Assembly: GCF_010093535.1 (NCBI RefSeq)
Contig: NW_022985181.1
Location: 671,333-735,332, forward strand
Direction: 5' to 3'
Length of the DNA stretch: 64,000 bases
Source of the DNA: Lindgomyces ingoldianus
Lineage: Eukaryota > Ascomycota > Dothideomycetes > Pleosporales > Lindgomycetaceae
The translations under genes were made by a program, and so were the position numbers. Shown here one piece after another: positions 34,291 through 46,250 of the stretch. How positions within the stretch are numbered: position 1 is the stretch's first letter; every line of letters starts with the position of its first letter. A model generated the notes under the pieces. It was not told the DNA's origin. It ran no database searches and saw only the letters and a program-made list of their open reading frames with translations.

Positions 34291-35014
34291 TAGCTGTAGC
34301 TAATATAGCTAATTCTTTACACGCTAAGCATAATATAGGCTATATTAGTATAAACTAGCTTAATATGTTTATTAAGTGTTACTTAAAGCTTAAAGTAAAG
34401 TTTAAGCATAAGTATAACTATAAAAAAGCTTTTTATAAAAATTTTATAGTAATTTAAGGCTAGTTTAACTTTATAAAGAATATTAAAGCTAAGTATAGCA
34501 TCTAAAATAATAACATGTACAACTTTAATAAAATAAAGTTTATAATAGGCTAGATATCTACTAAAGCAGTTATTATAAGTTTAAAGAGATAAGAATAGCT
34601 AAAAGCAGTCTAGCTAGGTAACTAGAAGTAGACAACAGCTATCTAAGGCATTAATGCTAAAAAGTAAGCTATTCTGCTTTTTATTATCTTTTAGGGTAGT
34701 AACTACCTTTTAAACTAGTATAAGAAAAAAAATCTACTTTAAAATTAAGTTATTATAATCTTTAAGTGCAGCTAGACTACTAATTAGCTTAGTCTAGACT
34801 AGTTAAAGCACTTTAATGTGCATATAAAGAAGTGTACTGTTAGCAGCTACTGTCTACTAGTTATTAATAGCTATAAAAGCTATAACTTACTTTATTTTTA
34901 GTAATACTATAAAGATAATAAGATTATTACTATTTACATACTTTTTTACTTATTACACTTTTTATAGCTACTTAATGTAGGTTGTTTTACTTCTTTAAAA
35001 AAGGTGTATAGGCG

Positions 35015-35019
35015 CTAAG
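35015..35019. repeat. Target-site duplication of gypsy element 2 (left)
   Basis: CTAAG, repeated at 42657-42661. Confidence 0.85.
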
Positions 35020-35395
35020 TGTAACGACCGGCTATCCAGGTGTTTCCTAGGCTGTCGTAGACTGGCCTAGACTGCACTAGGCAGTCCTAGACGACTCCTA
35101 AACTGTGCTGTTAACCCTGCACTTCCTAGACAATGCCTACCTTGCCTAAAAAGCTGGGCATCCTAGACAGGTAATACTTTAAACTAGACCTACAGCATAC
35201 TAGATCTGTTGCTACTAGCGCTGCTGTGCCTAGCTCTCTAGAGAAGTATATAGCTAGTTGTAGAAGCTCTCTTTAGATAGTAGAGGATTACCTTAGGAAT
35301 TAGGCAGGTACTAATTATACTTTTATGTTATAGTTACACTTTTATTAGTTAATACACTTTTTAATTATAAAGTGTATACTTTATTTTTTATAATA
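35020..35395 (+). repeat. 5' LTR of gypsy element 2
   Basis: 376 bp, starting TGTAACGACCGGC. The first ~200 bp look unmutated; the inner end is AT-shifted relative to the 3' LTR. Confidence 0.92.
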
Positions 35396-38300
35396 TAATT
35401 TTTTACTTACTTAATAATACCTAGCATAACTGTTGCTACTTAAGCTAGTGTTGTATAAAACTTATAAACTCCCTCTGTAGACAGACTACTTAATAAAAGA
35501 GAAACATCTGCGCAACTCTTCTAAAGACTGCTACTTCTAGACCTCTTTACTTAGGCTAAGATACTCTTAGAGAAGATTATAATAAGTAATATTACTTAAC
35601 TAAATACTAAAATTTAATAAGAAAAAGTAAAAAAAAAAGTAAAAAAAAAAAAAAAACCTAAAATAACTTTAGAAAGACTAATTAAAAGAAATATTATAAT
35701 CTTTTTAAAAGCTTTATAACTCCCTCTATAATAACCTAACCCCTGTAGGGCTAGGGCTAGCAGCCCCCCTATAGACAGCTACTAGCTAACTCTTATTATT
35801 CCCACCTAGGACAGCTGCTCCTGTGGGCACCTTTTTTAAGCTATAGTTGCCTAAGCCTAACTAACTTTTAATGTTTAAAGAAAAGTTCTATAAGTAACTA
35901 TAAGTATATATTAAAGGCTATAAGAAATACATCTAAAACCTCTTAGTTTTCCTAAATGCAGCATTATAGGTAAAGTTTTGCTAGCGCTACCTAGGGGAGG
36001 ACCCCTGCGACTGTTAGGATAGGGTAGTATGTGTAATCTTTATAGTTAACTACCTAACCTAATTACACTAGGGCTTTATAAAAGAAACACTATTAAGCTT
36101 TCTTAGACATGCTTAAAAAAAAAAATTTAGCTAAGTAAAAAATTAAAAACATAAATTAAAAAAATTAAACTTTTACTAAACTTTTTAACTATTTTAAAAC
36201 TTAGTAAAAGGATATTAACCTTATTAAAGCTTTAAATAACTTAAATTAAAACTTAATACATAACTTTTTCTTTACTTTAGATAGAAAAGTGTAGTACAGG
36301 CTAAACTTCTAACTAAGAGTGTAGAGTAGTCTTTTTAAATTAGAGACAGAGGCTAACTAGCACTAGCAAGTCCTCTAGGTAGAAGAGAACTATAGGGGTA
36401 GTAAAAAGCCTTTAAAAGGAGCAAAACACCTCTTAAAAAGCTAGGTAAGTTATAAAAAACTTTAAAGTAACTAACACTAAAAAAATAATATAAAGCTTTA
36501 TAACTTTATAGCTACTAAGCCTTAAAAGTTAAAAGCTAAAAAAGCATAAAAGGCTAAAAACTAAAAAAAGAGAGGCTGCTATAACTATTATAAGTAAGGC
36601 TATGTGTAAAGAAACTGTCCCTTTAAAAAGAATAACTTAGCAGAAAAAGCTGCGCCCTAGAACACCCCCCCTTATGTCTTATAGGCTAAGTAGAATACTT
36701 AAAGAGGTAGAAAGTAGTAGTAGCAAGTACTTAAAAAGCTACGCCTAGTGCTATAAAAGTAACACTTATATTTTTTTTAAAAGCTATTAAGGGTTTAACT
36801 TTCTCTTACTACTACTAAGCTATAATAAACTCTAGAGCAGAAGTAAACTTTCTAGATTAAAACTTTACTAAATAAGTAAGTGTAGTAGTTAACCTAGTAA
36901 ACTTAAGCTTCTTTATATCCCTAAAAAAATAGCTATTAGAGGTTATAAAAAAGGCTAATATTTTTTACTATATTAAAGATAGTAAAAAGTAGTTTTAAGT
37001 AAGTAAATTTACTTTCTTTATAATAAAAATCTTTAGTTATAGTATAATATTAGGCATGCTTTAGCTAAAAGAATAAAACTTAACTTTTAACTTTATACAT
37101 AAGACAGTTTATTTTTAAAGACACTACTAACTTTATAAAAAAATTAGTCTAGACAGCTTAAAAGTATTTATAAAAGTACTAATAAACTTTAATAATAACA
37201 TGTTTATAATAGTAATTACTTATATATTTTAACTAACTTTAAAAGAGCCTAAGCTGCTATTAGTATACTTTAAAAAGTTTTAAAAAGTATTTTTAAAATA
37301 TAACACCTCTCTTTTACCTAACTATAGCCTACATAAGCTTATAATTAACTTAGATAAAAAAAAAAACCTTTATATAGCCCTCTTTATAGTTTCTTTACTA
37401 CTAAAGTAGAAGTTTTATAAAAGTATATCTAGACAAACCTAAAACAGAGATAAATACACTGCTTAATGTTAAAAGCAGAGGCCCCTGTTCTATTTATAAA
37501 AAAAAAGAATAAAACACTTTAACTTTACATAGACTACTAAAGCTTTAACACTATTATAGTAAAGAACTAACACTCTTTTTTATTAATTAGAGAATTTTTA
37601 GATTAATTAGGCTACACTAAAATCTACTTTAAACTAGACCTATGTAACACCTACTACTATATTTAGATTAAGAAGGGGGATAAGTAGAAAACTGCCTTCT
37701 AGACCTACTATAGCTATTTTAAATACACTATAATGCCTTTTAGACTTATAAACGCCTTAGTAGTTTTTTAAAGTTATATTAACTCTACGCTGTTAAACCT
37801 TTTTAATATATGTTATATTATTTACTTAGATACTATACTTATTTACTTTTAAAATAAAGTTAAGTATAAAAAGTATATTTACTTAGTCTTATCTAAGCTT
37901 TTTTAGCATAAGCTATACACTAAGCTTTTAAAATGTAAATTTTACATAAATAAAGTAAAGTACTTAGGCTTTATTATTACTTTAAAAGGGGTTTAGATAG
38001 AGGAGGACTAAGTTAAAGCTATTTAAAGGTGGCTAATTCTTAGAACTATAAAGAAGATCTAGATCTTTTTAGAGTTTACTAACTACTACTAACACTTTAT
38101 AAAAGAATTTTTATAAATTACTACTTTCTTACACTAGCTTACTTAATAACTCTAAAGTTTAGCTAAAAAAAGCTATTAGTAATATAAAAAAAAGTTTATC
38201 TCTTTAGCGCTAAGTTTTTAAGTAGTGTCTGCCTTTAATAAACTAAAAAGTAGATTTACTAGAGAACTACTACTAGTACATTTTAATTTTAACTTACACT

Positions 38301-41300
38301 ACTAGGTTAAAACTAATGCCTTAGAATATATAATCTTAGGAATTTTAAGCTAGCCTAGGCTAGATAGGGTAGGAAAGGACTAGTAGCACCCTGTAGCCTT
38401 TTTCTTACATAAAATAACAGCAGTAGAATGTAACTATAACACCTATAATAGTAAGCTACTTACTATAGTAGAGGGCTTTAAACACTAGCGCTACTATCTA
38501 GAGGGGGCTGCCTACATAATAGAACTTCTAATAAACTATGCTAACCTCTAAGGGTTTATAACTACTAAGACCCTAACTAGGAGGCAGGCTTAGTAGGTAG
38601 AGTAAGTAGCTACTTTTAACTTCTAAATTTATTATTAACTAGGCAAAACTAACCTTGCTAACAGGCCCTTAAGGAGGCCTAATTATAAAAAGGGTAGAGA
38701 GGGTAATAATAAGAACAGCCTAGGATTGCAGAAGTAGGCACTTTGTAATCTGCAGCGTAAACTAGAGCTAGACAGGGCAAGATTACCCTAGGAGGGCCTA
38801 GGACAGCTAGGAATAGCAGATAGGACCTAAAGCCTAGAGAGCTCTTTAACAAGGGTAATTACAAAGGGGCTTAGAGAAGATCTGCACGCTAAAGGCGTAA
38901 GAAAGGCCTAGGAAAAAAATGCAAAGAACTAACTAGACTAGGCAGGCAGGTAGTTAGAAAGAAAAAAAAGACTTCTTACTTATAAAAAAAAGACTTATAT
39001 ATTTAAAGAAGCAAAAATCTAAGCTTTCTAGGCCTACTATAACTATCTTTTAGTAGGTTATTTTAGATTTAGCAAAACTTTTTATTAAGTACAAAGGGAC
39101 TTCTATTAGCTAGGCATGCAGCAATACACTAAAGACTACTTTAGCACATGCTAGGCCTGCTAACGCGCGAAATCCCCTTAACATGCCCTGTACAGGGAAC
39201 TCTAGCCCCTCCTAGTCCCCTCTAGGATCTAGGAGGATATCTCTATAGATTTTATTACAGAGCTACTACCTAGCTAGTTAAATAAAAAAAGCTATAATAG
39301 TATTTTAGTTATAGTTAATTATTTTTTTAAAATAGCCTACTACATTTCTAGTAAGGGCACTTTAAAGGCAGCAGCCTTAGCTAAGACCTTTAGGCAAGAA
39401 ATTCTAAAACTCTATAGCCCCCCCTTCTCTATTATAATAAACTAGGGAGCCTTATTTATGTCTACTTATTAGAAGACATTTATAGCTTACTTAAAGATAA
39501 AAAGACTTTTTTCTACTGCTTTTTACTTACAAACTAATAGCTAGACTAAGCGCTAAAACTAAATATTAAAGCAGTATCTCTAAATATACTGCAACTATAA
39601 GTAAAATAACTAGGCAGAGATTCTTTCTAACACAGAATATGCCTACAACAACACTGTCTACAGCTCTATAGGGATATTGCTATTTTAGGCTGTCTATAGG
39701 AAGAATCTGCTGTCCACAGATATGCTAAAATAAGTAAAGAAGGCTAGTATTTCTTTATAAGCACTCTAAAATAGTAATAAACTAGCCTAAACTAAGTAGA
39801 AGCTAGCTAAACACCTTAAAACAGCGCAAAAGTACTAAAAGCAATAGTATAATAAAACACATAAATATAAAATATACTTAGTAAAAAACTAAGTATACTT
39901 TAGCACTAAAAACATTACTACCTTTTAGCTAAAAAAAAAGCTAAATAATAAATATATAAGCTCTTAAAAAGTTTCTGCTATACATAAGACTTAATTTTAC
40001 TGCTTAGACTTACTAGCTAGCTTCTAAATCTACCTAGTATTTTACATTAGCCTTTTTAAGCTAGCACCTCTAAGTTACTTATTACCTTGCAAATAACCTC
40101 TAGCTAAGGCAGTAATACTCTAAGCAAAAACAGATATATAGAACATAGACTACATTATAGACTAAGAGCTGCATAAGGGAATATAGCTATATAGAGTACA
40201 CTAGAAAAGGTTTAAGAAGAAAGATAACTAACTACTTCTAGCAAAAAACATATCTAAAAAGGCTATAAATAAATTCTAGAGATAAGTAAAACTGCTAGTA
40301 TAAAAGAGAATAAAAAGAAGAAAGAAAAGGCTAAATTAGGCTAAGAAGAACTAGACTAAAAAGAATAAACTTAGACTAAACAACTTTATAAAAGCTTAAA
40401 ACATTTAAAAAAAAAACTTTTAAGCACTATAAACTTTAGAAACTTAGCTTATTTTTTACTATCTTTATTTTTAAATACTACTAGATTAGTCTAGATTACC
40501 CCTAAACTAGCCTAAATACCTCTAAAAAAAGAGATAGATACACTATAAAGCCTAAACTTTACTAAAAAAACTTAAAAAAAAAGTAAGCTACTAAAAAGAA
40601 TATAAAAAAAGTATAAAGTGCTATAACTATTCTTAAAAAAGCTACTACTATGCAAAAATAGACTAAACTATCCTAAAAAAGAAGAGAATAGCAGGTAAAA
40701 ACTTAGAAAAGGCAAAACTTATTTTAGAGAGCCTAGACAGGCCTAAAGACCCCTAGATCTACTAGACTAATATAAAGAAAAAAAAAATACTAAAAAGACT
40801 AAAAATAAAGGCAGATAACTTACTTTATCTTTAAAAAATGTTTTACTTAAAGTTAAAAGTGTTAAAATTATAAGTAAAGTTAGTTTTTTATATACTTTAC
40901 TTACTTTTATAAAATTCCTTAGCAAGGAAGAGGACCTAAGCCTAAAAAACACTAAAATTAGTAGTAAAAGGCTAAGTACTCTAGACAAGGTTAGACTGCT
41001 CTAAAAGAGCCTAGATAGGTATAGGTTAAAGAACATATAGTGTAGACACACTTAAAGACTAAAAAAAAAGGTCTTAAGCTATTATTATTACTTATTTCTT
41101 TTTTACACTTTACTAATACCTTTTTCTTTGCCTTACTAAGACTAATAATACTTAAGTCCCTAAACACCTTTTTGCTAATATAAAAAGAGGTTAGGGCGTT
41201 ACTAGCTATCTTGCTATAGACAAGCCTAGTAAAAATTAGTCTAAAAACCCCTAGAAAGCCCTAGAGACCTCTAAAGAAACTTAAAAAAGTTTAAAAAGTA

Positions 41301-42280
41301 GCTAAAAATTATAAACTTATTAAAATAAATAATAACTTTATTAACCTTTTTATAGAGACTTTTAATAATGTTTAGCAGGTACTTTTAAGTGTTACTAAAG
41401 TTAATTTAAGTCTTAAGCTAAAAAAAAACTACTAAAAATAGTGCTTATAATAGTTATAATTACTAGGTAATAGTCCTCTAGGCACTATAACCTAAAAATT
41501 AGTAAAAAGAACTAAGAAGCACCTTAGAGACCCTTAGACAGCTATAAATAGCTCTAGAATAACCTACTTAATAGTAGTCTCTACTACCCTTATAGTAGCT
41601 ATTATACTTTAAAAGGTTATTAGTGCGCTTAGGCTCTAATAAGCTTTAATAAATGTAAGTATTATAAGTTTAAATGTTGTAATCCTCCTTAATAAAGAAA
41701 CAGCATAGTAAAATTACACTTAGCTTATATACTATAATCCTGCTTATAATCTTATTAAGGTAAGTTAAGTAAAGATTAATAGTAGCTAAGGCCTTATTTA
41801 TAGCTAAAGCAATTCTGTCTAACTGCTTACTAGCTAGAAAAAACATTATTAGTAGTAAAATATATAAGACAAGGCTTAGAGGGCCTAGAAAGGCCTAGAT
41901 TAAAATAGACAAGACTAGAGGCCTTAAAAATAAGACAGGGGATAGCTAGCTAAGGTGGCTAGCTAAGGAAGAATCTAAAAGTAGTTAGAATAAGAACTCT
42001 CTAGAATAGATAGAGCTTTATATAGGGTCCTCTAGCCTAGGGGGGCCCTAGAACACCCTAGGAACCCCTAGGAAGGCCTAAGGGCTCCTGCAGAAAATCT
42101 CTCTAAAATACGTACTAAAAGTGTAGAGTAAAGTGTAGGTGTAATAAAAAATTTAGCTTAGCAAAAAGTATTTAACCTCTTAAATTAAATTTAAAGTAAC
42201 ATAAAATTACATAACTTCTAAACCTTAAAAAAAAGCTTAGATTTAAGCATAAAGTTATGCCTTAAAAAAAGATAAGGCTT

Positions 42281-42656
42281 TATAATAACTAGCTATCTAG
42301 GTGTTTCCTAGGCTGTTGTAAACTAGCCTAGACTACACTAGGCAGTCCTAGACAACTTCTAAACTGTGCTATTAACTCTGCACTTCCTAGATAATGCCTA
42401 CCTTACCTAAAAAGCTAGGCATCCTAGACAGGTAATACTTTAAACTAGACCTACAGCATACTAGATCTGTCGCTACCAGCGCTGCTGTGCCTGGCTCTCT
42501 AGAGAAGTATATAGCCAGTTGTAGAAGCCCTCTTTAGATAGCAGAGGATTGCCTTAGGAATTAGGCGGGTACTAATTGTACTCCTATGTCACAGTCACGC
42601 CCTTGTTAGTCAATACACCTCTTAATTGCGAAGTGTATACCCTGTTTTTTACAATA
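42281..42656 (+). repeat. 3' LTR of gypsy element 2
   Basis: 376 bp. The inner (left) end is mutated (TATAATAACTAGC against TGTAACGACCGGC). The outer ~180 bp are GC-normal. Confidence 0.92.
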
Positions 42657-42661
42657 CTAAG
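42657..42661. repeat. Target-site duplication of gypsy element 2 (right)
   Basis: CTAAG, after which the Fot1/pogo transposase sequence continues. Confidence 0.85.
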
Positions 42662-43451
42662 CTAAAAACTTTATGCGTAACTAGATTACTTATATTATAA
42701 AAATAAAGTTCCTACTATGCTTTAAAGTAGCCTATAATGCTATAATTACTTTTAGTAATATTTAAAGAAGGTTTTAAGGTGCTAGATTAGTTCCTTTTAA
42801 CCTATAATAAGTTATAATAAGCCTTAATGTAAAGTTGCGCACTCTATTACTACTACTACCTATATATAACAAGCTTTAGCAGTTGTAAACCCTAAGTAAT
42901 ACTTTAAAACTTAGGTTGTAATTAATGCTTATAAAAATAAGAATTTAAAAGCATATAAATAGTTTACTAACTTTTATAGTTAAGGTGTTTAAAAAGGTCT
43001 TAAAAGGGGCAGCAATAATTATGCATAAGCTAGTGTTAGTGTAATAGAAAATTACTAAGCTTTAAGCAGCTAATAAGGCTGCTACATAACATAAATTACA
43101 TAAAAAAAAGTAAATTAAGGCAGAAAAGACCTTAATAATTTAGAAAAGCCTATGCTTAACAGCTCTAAAAGAGTTTAGAGCGCGCAGTAATAAAAAGAAG
43201 GTAAAAAAGTAGGTGTAAGCTAAAGTAAGTAAGCTATTTTAAAGGCGCTACAGACAGTGCAATTAGACTAGGCATAACACGTAAATGTGTAAGCAAGAAG
43301 CAGAAGTAGTATCTAAATAATATTCTAGGCTATACTGTACTATATAGTGCTAGAGCGGGTTGTTATGGGCCATAATAGAGTTTGTTAGGGTGGGGTCTTG
43401 GCAAAAGTAAGCGACTCGGGTGTGTGAGCGACTCGCCCATGAAGTACGTTA

Positions 43452-43694
43452 GTAACTATAGCTAATATAGCTAATTTTTTACATGCTAAGTATAATCTAG
43501 GCTATGTTAGCATAAACTAGCTTAGTATGTTTATAAAGTATTATCTAAAGCTTAAAGTAAAGTTTAAGTATAACTATAACTATAAAAAAGCTTTTTATAA
43601 GAATTTTAAAGTAATTTAAAGCTAAGTATAGTATTTAAAATAATAACATGTATAACTTCAATAAATTAGCTTTATAATAGGCTAGATATCTACT
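43452..43694 (+). mobile_element. Outer Fot1/pogo element, resumed part
   Basis: Resumes directly after the right TA of the inner copy with sequence (TAACTATAGCTAATATAGC) that is collinear with 34292 onward in the inner copy. It reaches the YNF.../GxIST part of the transposase and then stops at a junction with an inverted fragment at about 43695. RIP-degraded. Confidence 0.65.
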
Positions 43695-43813
43695 AACTAT
43701 ACTTACACTTAAAACTTTGCTTTAAGCTGTAGATAACACTTTATAAACATACTAGGCTAGTTTATGCTAATATAGCCTAGGTAATACTTAGCGCGTAGAG
43801 AATTAGTTATATT

Positions 43814-44104
43814 TGTAACAGCGCAGGCAAGACAATAGGTCTGAATGCGGTATGAATCTACTCAAAGGCATATAAGAGTGCATAGGGACTTAATAACCTA
43901 GGAATATTATTAACACCTATAGGCCTTGTACAAAAGGATATAAGGAAACTACTAAGCTAGCTACAGAGGAGAGGTGCAACTAAATACTTAGGGAAATAGA
44001 GGTAATAGCAGGGGGCAGGGCTAATTTAAGGTTAGAGCTGATACAGGGACCTTTAAATAGGTTCTAGGCTACCTAAGATAGAACAATTCCTAAGAATTGT
44101 TACA
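43814..44104 (+). repeat. Left LTR of the short LTR element
   Basis: Starts TGTAACAGCGCAGGC and ends TTGTTACA. A mutated copy of the family whose clean form is at 44432-44741. Confidence 0.85.
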
Positions 44105-44431
44105 CTACCACCTCTTCTGTAGACCAATAGTCTTTATTAGCAGTAATTAGAGTAGGAAGTATTACTGTTATGTCCTCTGCCTTTTTAAACTAAAACTAGT
44201 CTAATTTAGCTAGATGTCTTTGCTCTAAGTATTCCTTCACACTACTAGCAGTGTCCTCTAAACTAAACGCTATGCGTGCACGCCTCCTCTAATAGTAATC
44301 TATATTAATGTCTAGTCTATTAGTAATTAAAGCTTGCTATTAGTTCTTTGCTATCTGTGTAGTTATTAATCTTAGGCGTGCGTTTAGTAAAGTAACATTA
44401 ACGTATTATTAGAGGTAATTTAGTAGTTAAT

Positions 44432-44741
44432 TGTAACGGCGCAGGCAAGACAATGGGTCCGAATGCGGTATGAATCCACTCAGAGGCATATGGGAGTGCG
44501 TGGGGACTCTGAACCTGGGAATGCCATTGACACCTATAGGCCTTGTACGTAGGATATCAGAAAACTACCGAGCTAGCTACGGGGGCGAGGTGCGACTAAA
44601 TACATGAGGGAATAGGGGTAACAGCAGGGGGCAAGGCAGAGTCGGGGCCAGGTCGAGTCAGGGTCGAGCCAGGGTCGGAGCCGATACGGGGACCCTTCGG
44701 ATGGGTTCCGGGCGACCCGAGATGGAACGAGAATCGTTACA
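44432..44741 (+). repeat. Solo LTR, nearly unmutated
   Basis: 310 bp from TGTAACGGCGCAGG to ATCGTTACA with the target duplication TTAAT at 44427-44431 and 44742-44746. GC-rich, unlike its surroundings, so young or protected from RIP. It lies inside the internal region of a member of its own family. Confidence 0.9.
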
Positions 44742-45166
44742 TTAATTAAGGTCTATTAGAACATGTTGCTATAGCTTAACTCTAAATTAGGTAGGTCTAG
44801 CTTTAGGTTCTACAAAAGAGAGTTTAGCTGTTAAGAGGTAGGTAGTTAAGAGTTAGGCATTAGTAGTTGTCTCTAATTCTAATAGGTTATTAGTAGTCTC
44901 TAAGTTTCTACCTTAGCGTACTCTACGCAACTTTTCTAAAGGTAATCTTAATTATAAGAGATAGAAAGTTCTAAACCTAAAGGCTTTAGTTAATAAAAGG
45001 TTTCTAGTATTCTATCTATATAACTAAATAGTTTAATGTAATAGAGTGTAAGTATTATAACCTAAACTAAATTAGACATGTTTTAGGCTTAGACATAGTT
45101 AAATAAATAAATAATGTAATATTCTAATAAGGCTATTACTAGCAAAAAGTAAGTTTTCTAATATAA

Positions 45167-45450
45167 TGTAACAGCACAGGCAAGACAATAGGCCTAAATA
45201 CAGTATAAATCTACTTAAAGGCATATAGAAGTGCGTAGGGACTTAGGAATATTATTAATACCTATAAGCCTTGTATAAAAGAATATTAGAAAACTACTAA
45301 GCTAGCTATAAAAGAGAGGTGCAACTAAATACTTAGGGGAATAGAGGTAACAGTAGAGGGCAGGGCTAAGTTAGCGTTAGAGCTAATACAAGGACCCTTT
45401 AGATAGGTTCTAGGCCACCTAAGATAAAACAATTCCTAAGAATTGTTACA
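45167..45450 (+). repeat. Right LTR of the short LTR element
   Basis: Starts TGTAACAGCACAGGC, ends TTGTTACA, heavily AT-shifted. Followed by ATATT. Confidence 0.85.
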
Positions 45451-45817
45451 ATATTAGCTATAGTTACTAGCTAAGAGGAAAATTCTTACGCATATAGCTT
45501 AAGTATGTGCTTAATAATTACCTACTTCTTATTATTATCTAGCCTTTATAAGTTAGCTATAGAATTAGCTTGTAAAGGTTATCTAGTGTGTTAGTTATTT
45601 ATTATTTTTTAAAAAACTTTATATATAGCTATAGCATATTGCTTTAAAAGTGTTTTATTTTATTTAAAAGCCTAAAGTGTAAGCTATATCTAATATTCTT
45701 TTAGTATATCTAAGTAGTGTTGTTAGGAATGTATTAGTGTAGAAAGAGTAGTTTAGTAGAGTCTTAGTAAAAGTAAGTAACTTAGGTGTGTAAGTAACTT
45801 GCCTGTAGTGTACGTTA

Positions 45818-46250
45818 GTAGATTATAGACATTTAAAATTAAGCGCAACAGATTATTTTTATAGAACTATAGTAATATTTGTTGTGTGCATAGATTTTGT
45901 AGGTGCTAAAAGTTAAAGTAGCCCTTGTTTGTCTTAGAACACAGGGTGTCTCGCCACGCAGGGAGGGACGTTAGTAGTACATGCAACTGGGTGCGGGACG
46001 GCGAGTAGGCCGCTGGTGCCAACAGTGCTACTGTCGAAGAAGATAAGAGATTTATAAGTCCTTAACCTCTATAAGCTATAAAATGTTGTCTATGTAAGAT
46101 TATAACTATAAACTACATTAGCCTTGTTTAACTAAAAGTTAGCGGCTTGGGCTGTAACAAATACTTACGAATGAGCATTAATTTATTCCCTTGTTAAACT
46201 AGTTAAATACAAACCAGTCATGCTGTCTTTAATAGTATTGATAATAGCAG
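45818..46250. other. Boundary between repeat block and gene island
   Basis: AT-rich until about 45935, then a GC-normal patch at about 45940-46040, then mixed sequence up to the stop codon of the membrane-protein gene. No feature recognised. Confidence 0.4.

Larger units (their letters stand above)
35020..42656 (+). mobile_element. Ty3/gypsy LTR retrotransposon 2, complete but RIP-killed
   Basis: A 7637-bp element with 376-bp LTRs and 5-bp duplication CTAAG, plus-strand coding. A gag zinc knuckle lies near 36575-36625 (CYNYYK...GYV.RNCP; a Cys and a His are now Tyr). Reverse transcriptase at about 37610-37840 reads FKLDLCNTYYYI, then TIMPFRLINA, then IYLDTILIY in place of YLDD. Integrase at about 39230-39700 reads DISIDFITELLPS, IIIN-GALFMS (Asp to Asn) and an NSxTKR region (Glu to Lys), then EYAYNNTVYSSIGI. 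A chromodomain-like end near 40130-40270 (NIDYIIDxELHKGI, then RFKKKDN) is usual for fungal chromoviruses. Every frame is full of stops. Inserted in the Fot1/pogo transposase gene. Confidence 0.92.
26459..43449 (+). mobile_element. Inner Fot1/pogo element, split by two gypsy elements
   Basis: Terminal inverted repeats of about 60 bp: ACGTACTTCATAGGCGAGTT at 26459 on the left, and at the right end the complement of ACGTACTTCATGGGCGAGTC ending at 43449. Both are flanked by TA. Removing the gypsy elements and one copy of each target duplication leaves 26459-26807, 34291-35019 and 42662-43449, about 1.87 kb, the size of Fot1. The plus-strand transposase is recognisable. YNFNKIKF (near 34520) stands for YNFDETGF. 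INSYKSYN (near 34865) stands for the DGHESH motif. LLNVGCF (near 34975) stands for PLDVGCF. A C-terminal zinc knuckle RRYRQCN...RHNT lies near 43250. All three catalytic Asp are now Asn. Dead. Confidence 0.85.
43814..45450. mobile_element. Short non-autonomous LTR element with nested solo LTR
   Basis: Two LTRs in the same orientation (43814-44104, 291 bp; 45167-45450, 284 bp) are flanked by the 5-bp duplication ATATT (43809-43813 and 45451-45455). The internal part is only about 750 bp once the nested solo LTR (44432-44741) and its duplication are removed, far too short for pol. A minus-strand stretch near 44330-44110 reads as a mostly open, charged polypeptide (for example TASSVKEYLEQRHLAKLD), perhaps a gag remnant. 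Both LTRs are strongly AT-shifted compared with the solo LTR copies. I call it TRIM- or LARD-like. Confidence 0.8.
43695..45815 (-). mobile_element. Inverted Fot1/pogo fragment carrying a short LTR element
   Basis: Reading the minus strand from 45815, a mutated Fot1/pogo terminal repeat (ACGTACACTACAGGCAAGTT) leads through the left region of the element to 45456. It is interrupted by the LTR element at 43814-45450 and continues at 43813-43695. It meets the outer plus-strand copy tail to tail. A TA follows the terminal repeat at 45816-45817. Confidence 0.65.
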
